A stretch of DNA of 10,700 bases. It comes from Bacteroidota bacterium (GTDB taxonomy: Bacteria > Bacteroidota > Bacteroidia > UKL13-3). Below, piece after piece: positions 1 through 6,275 of this stretch. Location: positions 1 through 10,700 of the forward strand of contig CANHJJ010000042.1 of NCBI GenBank assembly GCA_947460565.1. Reading direction: 5' to 3'. The notes under the pieces were generated by a model, which worked only from the letters and a program-made list of their open reading frames with translations, was not told where the DNA came from and did not search any database. A program made the translations under genes and the position numbers. Position 1 is the first letter of the stretch, and every line of letters starts with the position of its first letter.

Positions 1-1
1 T

Positions 2-358
2 GCTGACTTAGACAGCAAACTAAGCAAGCAAATAGCCGATGTAATGGGGAAAGATAGCAGACCTTATTATCAATCGGCTAATTGGTATTATGAAAATGGA
101 AAGGATTTAAAAACGGCCTATGAATGGGTGAATAAAGCCGTTGATGCCAATCCAAATGCATTTTGGGTATTACACCTGAAAGCTAAAATTCAAAAATCTT
201 TAAAAGATTATAACGCTGCAATAGCTACAGCAAATATTTCATTAGAAAAAGCTAAAGCTGATGGAGACGAGGCTTATGTTAAAAATAACGAGAAACTAAT
301 AAACGACATAAAAGCCCTACCAGATTATTCTGAAAAAGGCAGTAAAAAGAAAAAATAA
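2..358 (+). CDS. C-terminal part of a DUF2911-like protein with TPR-like repeats (partial)
   Basis: The frame is open from the left edge, so the gene begins outside the window; the ATG at 44 is probably internal, because the upstream codons (ADLDSKLSKQ...) continue the same helical pattern. About 118 residues are visible. The sequence YYENGKDLKTAYEWVNKAVDA followed by NPNAFWVLHLKAKIQKSL and an AIATANISLEKAKADGDEAYV helix reads as two to three TPR-like helical hairpins, and it ends in a lysine-rich tail (GSKKKK). This arrangement resembles the C-terminal extension of Bacteroidota DUF2911 proteins, which are usually exported and of unknown function. That assignment is from memory of the family; the DUF2911 domain itself lies off the window, so another TPR protein is possible. 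A strong hairpin terminator follows 8 nt after the stop. Confidence 0.7.
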   Translation, partial: ADLDSKLSKQIADVMGKDSRPYYQSANWYYENGKDLKTAYEWVNKAVDANPNAFWVLHLKAKIQKSLKDYNAAIATANISLEKAKADGDEAYVKNNEKLINDIKALPDYSEKGSKKKK

Positions 359-366
359 TTTCACAA

Positions 367-400
367 AAAGGGGATGATTAATATTATCCCCTTTGTTCTT
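367..400 (+). terminator. Rho-independent-type terminator after the DUF2911-like gene
   Basis: A perfect 9-bp stem pairs AAAGGGGAT (367-375) with ATCCCCTTT (386-394). It can be extended by G-U, A-U and U-A pairs to a 4-nt TAAT loop. The stem is followed by GTTCTTT, a modest T-rich tail. It lies just past the stop at 358, so it fits as the end of the upstream transcript. Its right arm shares bases with the -33 element of the next promoter. Confidence 0.8.
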
Positions 401-422
401 TATTCTATTTGGCATAATTTTG
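392..422 (+). promoter_or_regulatory. Bacteroidota-type promoter for the DUF4783 gene
   Basis: A -33 box TTTG (392-395) is followed after 19 nt by TAATTTTG (415-422), an exact match to the known Bacteroidota -7 consensus TAnnTTTG. Transcription would begin only a few bases before the first ATG at 431, giving an almost leaderless mRNA, or a leader of about ten bases if translation begins at 440. The match and spacing are seen directly; the start of transcription is inferred. Confidence 0.7.
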
Positions 423-430
423 GTTAGAAA

Positions 431-820
431 ATGCATACCATGAAAACGCTCAAAATTTTTCTTATCGCTTTTTTAATACCCTTCTTGTCGAAAGCTGACC
501 AATTTGATGATGTTATAGCATTCATGAAAGCAGCAAACTCATCAAGTATATCTAAAATGATGAATACCAATGTGGAATTAACCTTGGTAGAAAACGAAGG
601 AATGTATAGCAGACAGCAAGCAGAGATGATGTTGAAGAACTTTTTTAATCAAAATCCTCCCAAATCAGTGGTGGTGCAACACAGAGGCTCTGCTGCCCAA
701 GGTGCTAAATATGCCATTGCGATTTACGAATCAAATGGAATAAAATACAGAGCTTATGTTTTTATGAAAGATTCTGGTACTGGTTTAATGATACATGAAC
801 TGAGATTCGAGAAGGAGTAG
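431..820 (+). CDS. DUF4783-family small exported protein
   Basis: A 129-residue protein with an N-terminal signal peptide (basic MKTLK, hydrophobic IFLIAFLIPFL, likely cleavage near SKA-DQ). The mature part is about 105 residues. NVELTLVE, a YSRQQAEMMLKNFF helix, NPPKSVVVQHRGSA and the closing IHELRFEKE strand match the DUF4783 pattern as I remember it: an NTF2-like alpha+beta fold, found in Bacteroidota, with no assigned biochemical role. Two in-frame ATGs, at 431 and 440, are possible starts; the second gives the more typical signal peptide. The outer one is kept because no Shine-Dalgarno separates them. nadC follows 48 nt later in the same direction, so the two may share a transcript. Confidence 0.8.
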   Translation: MHTMKTLKIFLIAFLIPFLSKADQFDDVIAFMKAANSSSISKMMNTNVELTLVENEGMYSRQQAEMMLKNFFNQNPPKSVVVQHRGSAAQGAKYAIAIYESNGIKYRAYVFMKDSGTGLMIHELRFEKE

Positions 821-868
821 GAACGCATTTTATAGCATCTCTTTCTAAAAAAACATTTATTTTGCTGC

Positions 869-1729
869 ATGTTTAAACAATTGCTATGTAACCCTGACAT
901 TCTTGAATTAATTGATATTGCCATTAGAGAAGATATTGGAGATGGAGATCATACCTCATTAGCTTGCATAGATAATGACATTATAAAGGAGGCTTACTGC
1001 ATTGCCAAGCAAGATGGGGTGATTGCTGGAATTGAGTTAGCCTCATTCATTTTTAATAAAATTGATACTAAATTGATATTCAACCCTCATTTAACTGATG
1101 GAGATTCAATCAAATCTGGAGACATTATTTTTCATGTAAAAGGCAGTCCACAGAGCATTCTTACTGCTGAAAGATTGGTATTAAATTTTATGCAACGTCT
1201 TAGTGGGATTGCTACACAAAGTAAAGAAATAAGCACGTTACTTGCTCCTTACCATACAAAGGTATTAGATACAAGAAAAACAACACCGGGTTTACGTTTA
1301 CTAGAAAAGTATGCCGTAAAATTAGGTGGTTCTGAAAATCATAGAATCGGTTTGTATGATATGATCATGATTAAAGATAATCATATTGATTTTGCAGGAG
1401 GAATATCAGAGGCCATATCAAGAACAAAAGCTTATTTGACAAAAAACAATCTTGAACTGAAAATAGAAATTGAAACTAGAAGCATTGATGAGGTGAAACA
1501 GGTTTTAGCCATAGGAGGCATACACCGAATCATGTTGGATAATTTTGTCCCAGAAATGATAGCCGAAGCAGTAAAACTTATTGATGGAAAATATGAAACT
1601 GAAGCATCTGGTGGTATTACCCGAGAAACCATCACCCAATTTGCACAAGCAGGCGTGGATTACATATCGGTAGGAGCACTTACACACTCTTCGAAAAGTA
1701 TAGATTTAAGTTTGAGAGTTAGTATGTAA
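869..1729 (+). CDS. nadC: Nicotinate-nucleotide pyrophosphorylase (carboxylating), quinolinate phosphoribosyltransferase
   Basis: A cytosolic enzyme of de novo NAD synthesis that converts quinolinate and PRPP to nicotinate mononucleotide, CO2 and pyrophosphate. The 286-residue length is normal for NadC. Visible family motifs are EDIGDGDHTS (21-30), the N-terminal domain GVIAGIELA, ERLVLNFMQRLSGIAT (101-116), the PRPP/quinolinate-binding DTRKTTPGLR (134-143), KLGGSENHR (151-159), IKDNH (168-172), IEIETR (199-204), MLDN (222-225), EASGGI (245-250) and VGALTHS (268-274). All key basic residues appear intact. A TATTTTG stretch (858-864) four bases before the ATG resembles a -7 element but lacks a convincing -33 box, so cotranscription with the DUF4783 gene is equally likely. 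No nadA or nadB is in the window. The stop lies 3 nt from the convergent dxs stop. Confidence 0.96.
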   Translation: MFKQLLCNPDILELIDIAIREDIGDGDHTSLACIDNDIIKEAYCIAKQDGVIAGIELASFIFNKIDTKLIFNPHLTDGDSIKSGDIIFHVKGSPQSILTAERLVLNFMQRLSGIATQSKEISTLLAPYHTKVLDTRKTTPGLRLLEKYAVKLGGSENHRIGLYDMIMIKDNHIDFAGGISEAISRTKAYLTKNNLELKIEIETRSIDEVKQVLAIGGIHRIMLDNFVPEMIAEAVKLIDGKYETEASGGITRETITQFAQAGVDYISVGALTHSSKSIDLSLRVSM

Positions 1730-1732
1730 AGC

Positions 1733-3652
1733 TTAGGCTAATACCTTTGCCATTAACATTGCCTTTACCATCTTGCTAATAGATTTGGCATCAAAACCAC
1801 ATTCAGCATACAGTTCAGATTGCTCACCATGCTCTACATAAGCGTCTGGCATACCTAACCTTTTTAATTCAGCGGTATAGTTATGTTCAGCCATAAACTC
1901 AAGTATAGCACTACCAAATCCACCCATTATTGTACCATCTTCTACGGTCAATATTTTCTTATATTTAGCGAAAATATCATGAAGCAAACGCTCATCAAGT
2001 GGTTTTACAAATCGCATATCATAGTGACCAACAAAAATGCCTTTTTCATTCAGTATTTCAATAGCGGAAGCCGCTAAGTTTCCGGCTGTTCCAAATGATA
2101 AAATGGCCAACTCCTCACCTTCTGTTAAAACCCTACCTTTACCAATTTCAATTTCTGCAAATGGGGTTCTCCATTCAGGCATTTGTCCATTGCCTCTTGG
2201 GTAGCGAATAGAGAAAGGTCCTGCATTTTTATCTAACTGGGCGGTGTACATTAGGTTTCTCAATTCTTCTTCATTCATAGGGGCACTTACCACCATGTTA
2301 GGCACACAGCGCATAAATGGAATATCAATCATACCATGATGCGTAGCTCCATCAGCACCTGCCAAGCCTGCCCTATCCATACAGAAAACAACATGAAGTT
2401 TTTGTAGAGCTACATCATGCACCACTTGATCGTAGGCTCGTTGCATAAAACTAGAATATATATTACAAAAAGGAACCAAGCCTTGTGTAGCCAATCCTGC
2501 AGAAAAAGTAACTGCGTGTTGTTCTGCTATACCCACATCAAATGAGCGTTTCGGCATAGCTTTCATCATAATATTCATGCTACTACCAGAAGGCATTGCA
2601 GGTGTAATTCCAACAATTTTCTCATTCTTCTCAGCCAATTCAACCAAGGTATGTCCAAATACATCTTGGTATTTTGGGGGTAGCGGTTTGGATGGAACAG
2701 ATTTATAAATTTCTCCACTAACTTTATCAAACAAACCAGGAGCATGCCATTTGGTTTGGTCTTTTTCGGCCGGGGCGTAACCCTTGCCTTTAACCGTTAC
2801 AATATGCAACAATTTAGGTCCTGGAATTTTCTTTAAGTCATTAAAAATTTTTACCATGTGATTTACATCGTGTCCATCTACGGGGCCGAAATAACGGAAC
2901 CGTAAACTCTCAAACATATTGCTATGTTTAAGCAAACCACCTTTCATAGTTGATTGTAATTTGGATATAATATCTTGTGAAACTTGACCTACTTTATGAA
3001 GTTTGTCTAAGGCCTTCCAAACATCATCTTTAAATTTGTTGTAAGTTGGGGAAGTAGTTATATCCGTTAAATATTCTTTTAAAGCACCCACATTTGGGTC
3101 GATGCTCATACAATTATCGTTTAAGACAACAATGATATTGCTGTCTTCAACACCTGCATGATTTAGCCCTTCGAAAGCCAAACCAGCCGTCATAGCACCA
3201 TCACCAATAATGGCAACGTGTTGCCTATCCAATTCACCTTTAATTCTTGATGCAACTGCCATGCCTAATGCAGCTGAGATGGAAGTAGACGAATGACCTA
3301 CTCCAAATGTATCATATTCACTTTCGCTTCGTTTAGGAAAACCCGAAAGTCCTTTATAAACGCGGTTTGTATAAAACTGATCTCTCCTACCCGTCAATAT
3401 TTTATGGCCATAAGCCTGATGTCCCACATCCCAAACCAATTGATCATAGGGTGTATTGAAGGCATAATGAAGCGCCACTGATAATTCAACCACACCAAGA
3501 CTTGCGCCAAAATGACCACCATATACAGAAACCATGTCAATAATGTATTGACGTAATTCTGCACTTACTTTTACTAAATCCTCCTCCTTAAATTTCTTTA
3601 GATCATCAGGAAATTGTATTTGACTTAGATAGGAACCTGCTTCGATTTTCAT
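1733..3652 (-). CDS. dxs: 1-deoxy-D-xylulose-5-phosphate synthase
   Basis: A cytosolic thiamin-diphosphate enzyme that condenses pyruvate and glyceraldehyde 3-phosphate to DXP, the entry step of the MEP isoprenoid pathway (and a thiamin/pyridoxal precursor). At 639 residues it is full length for DXS. Motifs seen: GGHFGASLG (45-53), WDVGHQAYGH (74-83), the ThDP/Mg motif GDGAMTAG (150-157) continuing to LNDN (177-180), YFGPVDGHD (254-262), the catalytic glutamate E377 in VGIAEQHAVT, DRAGLAGADGATHHG (426-440) and a C-terminal transketolase domain with YPRGNG. Nothing essential is missing. It appears monocistronic: it has its own promoter at 3667-3695 and no same-strand gene follows closely. It converges on nadC with a 3-nt gap and no hairpin between them. 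Confidence 0.97.
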   Translation of the reverse strand: MKIEAGSYLSQIQFPDDLKKFKEEDLVKVSAELRQYIIDMVSVYGGHFGASLGVVELSVALHYAFNTPYDQLVWDVGHQAYGHKILTGRRDQFYTNRVYKGLSGFPKRSESEYDTFGVGHSSTSISAALGMAVASRIKGELDRQHVAIIGDGAMTAGLAFEGLNHAGVEDSNIIVVLNDNCMSIDPNVGALKEYLTDITTSPTYNKFKDDVWKALDKLHKVGQVSQDIISKLQSTMKGGLLKHSNMFESLRFRYFGPVDGHDVNHMVKIFNDLKKIPGPKLLHIVTVKGKGYAPAEKDQTKWHAPGLFDKVSGEIYKSVPSKPLPPKYQDVFGHTLVELAEKNEKIVGITPAMPSGSSMNIMMKAMPKRSFDVGIAEQHAVTFSAGLATQGLVPFCNIYSSFMQRAYDQVVHDVALQKLHVVFCMDRAGLAGADGATHHGMIDIPFMRCVPNMVVSAPMNEEELRNLMYTAQLDKNAGPFSIRYPRGNGQMPEWRTPFAEIEIGKGRVLTEGEELAILSFGTAGNLAASAIEILNEKGIFVGHYDMRFVKPLDERLLHDIFAKYKKILTVEDGTIMGGFGSAILEFMAEHNYTAELKRLGMPDAYVEHGEQSELYAECGFDAKSISKMVKAMLMAKVLA

Positions 3653-3666
3653 TAGGTATTATAACA

Positions 3667-3695
3667 CAATTTATTACAGTTTGTTTAACGACAAA
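3667..3695 (-). promoter_or_regulatory. Probable promoter of dxs
   Basis: On the minus strand TTTG (3692-3695) is followed after 18 nt by TAAATTG (3667-3673), one T short of the TAnnTTTG consensus. It lies 14 nt before the dxs ATG. The spacing and a similar TAAATTG before the uspA gene support it, but the match is imperfect. Confidence 0.45.
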
Positions 3696-3741
3696 CCATA
3701 AATATTATGGGGTTAAAGTAATTGTTAAAAACACTATTAAG

Positions 3742-3767
3742 AAAAAAAATATTTCATTTGATATTTT
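3742..3767 (-). terminator. Possible A/T-rich terminator at the end of the universal stress gene
   Basis: Read on the minus strand, AAAATAT (3761-3767, overlapping the stop codon) pairs with ATATTTT (3746-3752) across an 8-nt loop and is followed by TTTT. The 7-bp stem contains no G-C pair, so it would be weak. Position and T-tract fit a terminator separating the stress gene from dxs. Confidence 0.4.
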
Positions 3768-4551
3768 ACAATCTAGCTTCACTAACTATCAGGTCTTTAG
3801 GGTGTATTGATAGAACTGGAACCGATGATTGCTTAATCATTTGCTCTGAATATTTGCCCTTGAAGAATGAAGTGAATGAAGTTTCTTGTTCAGTCATCAT
3901 AATAATCAAACCTGCTTTTTTATTATTACAATATTCAATTGTACTTGTGGTAGGATTACCTCCCATTTTAATTTCTATTGTAGCATCAAGACCTTTGTCT
4001 CCAAAATTATTTGCCACTTGTCGAGAATAATTCTGAAGCAAAACTTCAGCATCTTTACCACTTTCATTTGTTACCCCAATAACGTGAAGCGTAGAAAGGA
4101 AAATATTTGCAAAGGCCACCGCAAAAGGGGCTTTTTGTCTGGTTTCAAATGAGGTGTCAATAGGAACAATAATGTCTTTAAAATCAAAAGAGCTCATACT
4201 GCCAGGGATTGTTAATACAAGTTTTTCAACTTGATCTATAAATTTACATGTATCGGCAAAATTCATCAAACCATTCAAATCAGCATTATTAGAAACCGAA
4301 AAAATTATCAAATCTGGATTTTCGGCTTGTGCAACTATCAACATGTCCTTAATGGGCTTATTAGAACTCTGTATTTTCTTAAATTTCAATTGACCAAAAG
4401 TCGAATCAATATTATAATTTCCCTCAGCACATTGCATAGCAATCACCTCAGCATTGTGGGCTTTTGCAATTTTGGCGGCTATATCAATAACCACGGCAGA
4501 TTTTTGAGGCGTATCAAAAGCTAAAAGAATTTTGTTAATTGTTAAAGCCAT
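3766..4551 (-). CDS. Universal stress protein with two tandem UspA domains
   Basis: A 261-residue cytosolic protein with no signal peptide. Two Usp-type alpha/beta folds are visible: domain 1 about residues 5-118 (KILLAFDT, KAHNAEVIAMQCAE, ENPDLIIFSVS, EKLVLTIPG) and domain 2 about 124-252 (KDIIVPIDTS, LSTLHVIGV, KKAGLIIMMTEQE, SEQMIKQSSVPVLSIHP). The last strand and the SSVPVLSI signature are typical. The ATP-binding motif G-2x-G-9x-G-[ST] is not evident in either half: the second reads MTEQETSFTSFFKGKYSEQM, so this is probably a non-nucleotide-binding type, or binds differently. In Bacteroidota such tandem Usp proteins are common and poorly defined functionally. A good promoter precedes it (4572-4602), and it is likely monocistronic. 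Confidence 0.85.
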   Translation of the reverse strand: MALTINKILLAFDTPQKSAVVIDIAAKIAKAHNAEVIAMQCAEGNYNIDSTFGQLKFKKIQSSNKPIKDMLIVAQAENPDLIIFSVSNNADLNGLMNFADTCKFIDQVEKLVLTIPGSMSSFDFKDIIVPIDTSFETRQKAPFAVAFANIFLSTLHVIGVTNESGKDAEVLLQNYSRQVANNFGDKGLDATIEIKMGGNPTTSTIEYCNNKKAGLIIMMTEQETSFTSFFKGKYSEQMIKQSSVPVLSIHPKDLIVSEARL

Positions 4552-4571
4552 ATTGGTATTTTTATTTCGTA

Positions 4572-4602
4572 CAATTTAGCAACTTAAAAATAAATTGGCA
4601 AA
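4572..4602 (-). promoter_or_regulatory. Promoter of the universal stress gene
   Basis: On the minus strand TTTG (4599-4602), then 20 nt, then TAAATTG (4572-4578), close to the Bacteroidota TTTG/TAnnTTTG pattern. It lies 20 nt before the ATG at 4551, which predicts a leader of roughly 15 nt. Confidence 0.5.
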
Positions 4603-4661
4603 ACTTGGTGATACTGAAATGTAATAAAATTTACAATGTATTGATTTTCAGGGATTCTATA

Positions 4662-5444
4662 TTATCTACCTTTGAATTCAGGTTTGCGTTTTTCATTAAA
4701 TGCCTTCACTCCTTCTTTATTATCTTCACTTCTACCTGCAATTTCTTGGTATTGAGCTTCGTATTCAAGCATAGTATCCAAGTCACTTTGAAAAGATTTG
4801 TTTAACATTTTTTTCATCAACGCAATGGCTTTTGTGGGAGCAAGGGAATAGTAATCGGTTAATTTTTTCACTTCATTATCTAACTCTTCTGATGCACATA
4901 TCCTGTTAACCATGCCCCATTCAAATGCTTGTTTAGCCGACACCTTACTACCCATGGTGCTCATTTCGAAAGCCCTTGCCGAACCTACCAATCGTGGTAA
5001 AAAATAAGAAGAACCTGAATCAAGCACCAATCCAACATTTACAAAAACCTCGATTAATGAAGCATTTTCAGATGCCACAATCATATCACAAGCTAATGCC
5101 AAAGAACAACCGGCACCTGCAGCTACACCGTTTAATCTGCAAATGACTGGTATTGGTAAATTGCGAATGGCCTTTATCATTGGATTATATCTTTTATCAA
5201 TAGACTCTCTTAGGCTTCTATTTTCAGCACCAGCAATGGATTTCAAATCTTGTCCACTGCAAAAAGCTTTACCCGCTCCTGTAATTACCAGCACCCTAAT
5301 TGACTTGTCTTTTGCAGTGTTTTTCAGTGCATCTATCACATCAAAACTTTGTTGCTCGTTAAAGGCATTAAACACCTCAGGTCGATTAAGGGTAAGGGTT
5401 GCAATGCCATTATTGTTATCAAATAAAATGGTTTCGTAGCTCAT
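4662..5444 (-). CDS. Enoyl-CoA hydratase/isomerase family protein, PaaG-like
   Basis: A 260-residue crotonase-fold enzyme acting on acyl-CoA thioesters in the cytosol. Features seen: NRPEVFNAFN (20-29), the oxyanion-hole loop FCSGQDL (61-67), GVAAGAGCS (106-114), VGLVLDSGSSYFLPRLVG (137-154) with the likely catalytic Asp142, and the C-terminal GRSEDNKEGVKAFNEKRKP tail typical of the family. The LxDSGSSxFLPRL segment is like PaaG, the 2-(1,2-epoxy-1,2-dihydrophenyl)acetyl-CoA isomerase, rather than a classic two-Glu hydratase. However, no other paa genes are present, so the role could be phenylacetate catabolism or general enoyl-CoA isomerisation, and I do not assign a symbol. It is on the same strand as the stress gene, but the 110-nt gap with its own promoter suggests a separate unit. 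No clear promoter was found upstream. Confidence 0.9.
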   Translation of the reverse strand: MSYETILFDNNNGIATLTLNRPEVFNAFNEQQSFDVIDALKNTAKDKSIRVLVITGAGKAFCSGQDLKSIAGAENRSLRESIDKRYNPMIKAIRNLPIPVICRLNGVAAGAGCSLALACDMIVASENASLIEVFVNVGLVLDSGSSYFLPRLVGSARAFEMSTMGSKVSAKQAFEWGMVNRICASEELDNEVKKLTDYYSLAPTKAIALMKKMLNKSFQSDLDTMLEYEAQYQEIAGRSEDNKEGVKAFNEKRKPEFKGR

Positions 5445-5557
5445 ATTGTTTGGAATTGATTTTGGAGCGAAAATATAAAAAAGCCAAGGTACATCTATAC
5501 CCTTTACAAAGAATATTTTCTTAAGTTGAAAGATCGAATAAATAGCTGATTTTTTTC

Positions 5558-6160
5558 TTACAGAATAAAAAACATGGGAATAAAACCCACAACCAGGCCG
5601 AGATAAACCTGACTTGAATTATGAGAATTAGCAAATAATCTAGCACTAGAAACCAATCCAATCATGACAAAGGTTATTGCAATAAGCGGTCGAAGTTCGG
5701 CACCAGTATTTATATAATTCACCATTAACAGCGCTAAAAATGAGCCCAGTGTAGCGGTATGAATACTGATTTTATAAAAATAATTTACAATAAAAATAAT
5801 AGTGAGTACTGCCATGCAAGCCAACAGATAGTTCAGAACGATTGGAGTTGCGGATATTTTAGTGAAATTATAATAATCAAAACCATAAATAAATATGGTG
5901 AGCAGATATGGGATACGTCTTTCTTCTCTATAATGCAGCATAATGGTTTTAATTCTTCCTGAGATCTTTAATACAAAAACCAAAATGATAGGTATGATGG
6001 ATGTAGAAATAAAAATAAACATCAAATAAAACCATTTCAACTTGGCTGGCACTCCAGAATGAAGTTGGGGAAATAAAAAAAAAAGAGTGAATAAATTTAA
6101 GAGATTTACAAAAGCTGGGTGAAAAATTACAGATATGAAGTTATGCGTTATTTTTCTCAT
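5558..6160 (-). CDS. Multi-pass membrane protein resembling the PAP2 phosphatase fold, with degenerate motifs
   Basis: A 200-residue, very hydrophobic protein with about six predicted membrane segments (approximate residues 20-33, 44-66, 84-94, 106-128, 133-148 and 156-172, then a hydrophobic end). Three places line up with the PAP2 signature: HYREERRIPY (76-85) for KX6RP, KISIHTA (130-136) for PSGH, and SARLFANSHNSSQVYLG (172-188) for SRX5HX3D. The final Asp is replaced by Gln and the PSG part is lost, while His134 and His180 remain. It may be a Bacteroidota membrane family related to lipid or undecaprenyl-phosphate phosphatases, active or not. An upstream TTG at 6196 would add 12 residues; ATG 6160 (MRKITHNF) is preferred. 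It is divergent from the esterase operon. Confidence 0.65.
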   Translation of the reverse strand: MRKITHNFISVIFHPAFVNLLNLFTLFFLFPQLHSGVPAKLKWFYLMFIFISTSIIPIILVFVLKISGRIKTIMLHYREERRIPYLLTIFIYGFDYYNFTKISATPIVLNYLLACMAVLTIIFIVNYFYKISIHTATLGSFLALLMVNYINTGAELRPLIAITFVMIGLVSSARLFANSHNSSQVYLGLVVGFIPMFFIL

Positions 6161-6219
6161 TATAATAGCAATATGAGGTATACTTTTGTGCAGCAATTTT
6201 ACAATTTCTTTTTGTAATA

Positions 6220-6251
6220 TTTGGTGCTTTGCAAAAAACAGATAACATTTG
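6220..6251 (+). promoter_or_regulatory. Probable promoter of the esterase operon
   Basis: TTTG (6220-6223) is followed after 19 nt by TAACATTTG (6243-6251), a TAnnTTTG element with one extra spacer base. It lies 24 nt before the ATG at 6276. It sits in the 115-nt divergent region, so regulation may be shared with the membrane-protein gene on the other strand. Confidence 0.45.
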
Positions 6252-6275
6252 CCTAACTTACAAACAAATATCTAT

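Noticed and set aside
3722..4030. Plus-strand open frame of about 100 residues
   Set aside because: Antisense to the universal stress gene; it resembles no family and has Ser/Ile-rich shadow composition.
4631..4646. Small hairpin TGTAA/TTACA after the hydratase gene
   Set aside because: Five A/T-rich pairs and no T-tract directly after it; too weak to call a terminator.
5143..5439. Plus-strand open frame of 98 residues
   Set aside because: Fully antisense to the PaaG-like hydratase, with no promoter or start context.
6161..6196. TTG start at 6196 for the PAP2-like gene
   Set aside because: It adds 12 polar or mixed residues before a good ATG start (MRKITHNF) with no supporting signal.
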